DNA of 64,000 nucleotides from Stenotrophomonas sp. ISL-67 (lineage in GTDB: Bacteria > Pseudomonadota > Gammaproteobacteria > Xanthomonadales > Xanthomonadaceae): the NCBI RefSeq assembly GCF_018612915.1, contig NZ_JAGGRL010000010.1, forward strand, positions 1-64,000, written 5' to 3'. The translations under genes were made by a program, and so were the position numbers. The notes beneath the pieces were generated by a model. That model did not search any database. It was not told the origin of the DNA and was given only the letters and a program-made list of their open reading frames with translations. This document shows positions 63,977 through 64,000 of the stretch, in pieces. Each line of letters begins with the position of its first letter. Within the stretch, counting starts at the first letter, position 1.

Positions 63977-64000
63977 ATGTCTTCTGTCGCCGCTTCACCC
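63977..64000 (+). CDS. thrA: Start of bifunctional aspartate kinase / homoserine dehydrogenase (partial)
   Basis: Only eight codons (MSSVAASP) lie in the window. The call rests on the Thr-rich leader and attenuator directly upstream and on a low-complexity Ser/Ala start like that of xanthomonad ThrA proteins. The enzyme would catalyse the first and third steps from aspartate to threonine. Confidence 0.6.

Overview
The window looks like a chromosomal segment of a Stenotrophomonas species (Xanthomonadaceae, Gammaproteobacteria). The evidence is high GC, xanthomonad gene neighbourhoods (cmk-rpsA-ihfB-lapA-lapB; rlmN-pilF-rodZ-yfgM-bamB-der) and many short GTAG-headed palindromic REP repeats of the kind called SMAG in S. 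maltophilia. Species assignment is inference.

Layout. 1-605: two inverted copies of a long palindromic repeat, no gene. 606-2331 (minus): agmatine deiminase, a small exported protein and ribosomal protein L36. 2525-10788 (plus): cmk, rpsA, ihfB, lapA, lapB, then a WecA-like transferase, a FlaA1/WbpM-like sugar epimerase/dehydratase and galU, which link translation, LPS control and surface glycan synthesis. 10979-15288 (minus): fatty-acid beta-oxidation genes fadA and fadB with a PsrA-like TetR repressor that has a matching operator. 15694-22321 (plus): ndk, rlmN, pilF, a RodZ-like gene, yfgM, bamB and der. 22358-29851 (plus): rhodanese-MoeB fusion, KefC-type antiporter, folD, guaB, guaA.

29997-36727 is an accessory stretch of small regulator-target modules: a reductase/TetR pair, a decayed gene, an AT-richer gap, LysR/NAD(P)-binding protein/DoxX, a TetR/membrane-protein pair sharing one palindromic operator, and a GlxA-type regulator. 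36896-47420 is a nine-gene plus-strand cluster: TonB receptor, FMN reductase, DUF3088 protein, two luciferase-like monooxygenases, M20 deacylase, GNAT acetyltransferase, fused amino-acid ABC transporter and binding protein. Its gene content matches the Bacillus ytm/yxe operons that salvage cysteine from S-modified cysteines.

47461-50550 (minus) is a large secreted glycoside-hydrolase-like protein. 50790-51576 is a two-gene module with a HicA-like GSH-motif protein and an HTH partner behind a palindrome-overlapped promoter, a candidate undescribed toxin-antitoxin variant. An APH(9)-like kinase follows. 52762-59206 (minus) holds a DMT transporter, murB, pyrD, a methyltransferase, a DUF4190 protein, an SDR and an ALDH7 enzyme. 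59410-64000 carries kdsA, tRNA-Arg(CCT), small stress or unknown genes, a GNAT, a DMT transporter, and finally a threonine-rich leader peptide with alternative hairpins leading into the first codons of thrA.
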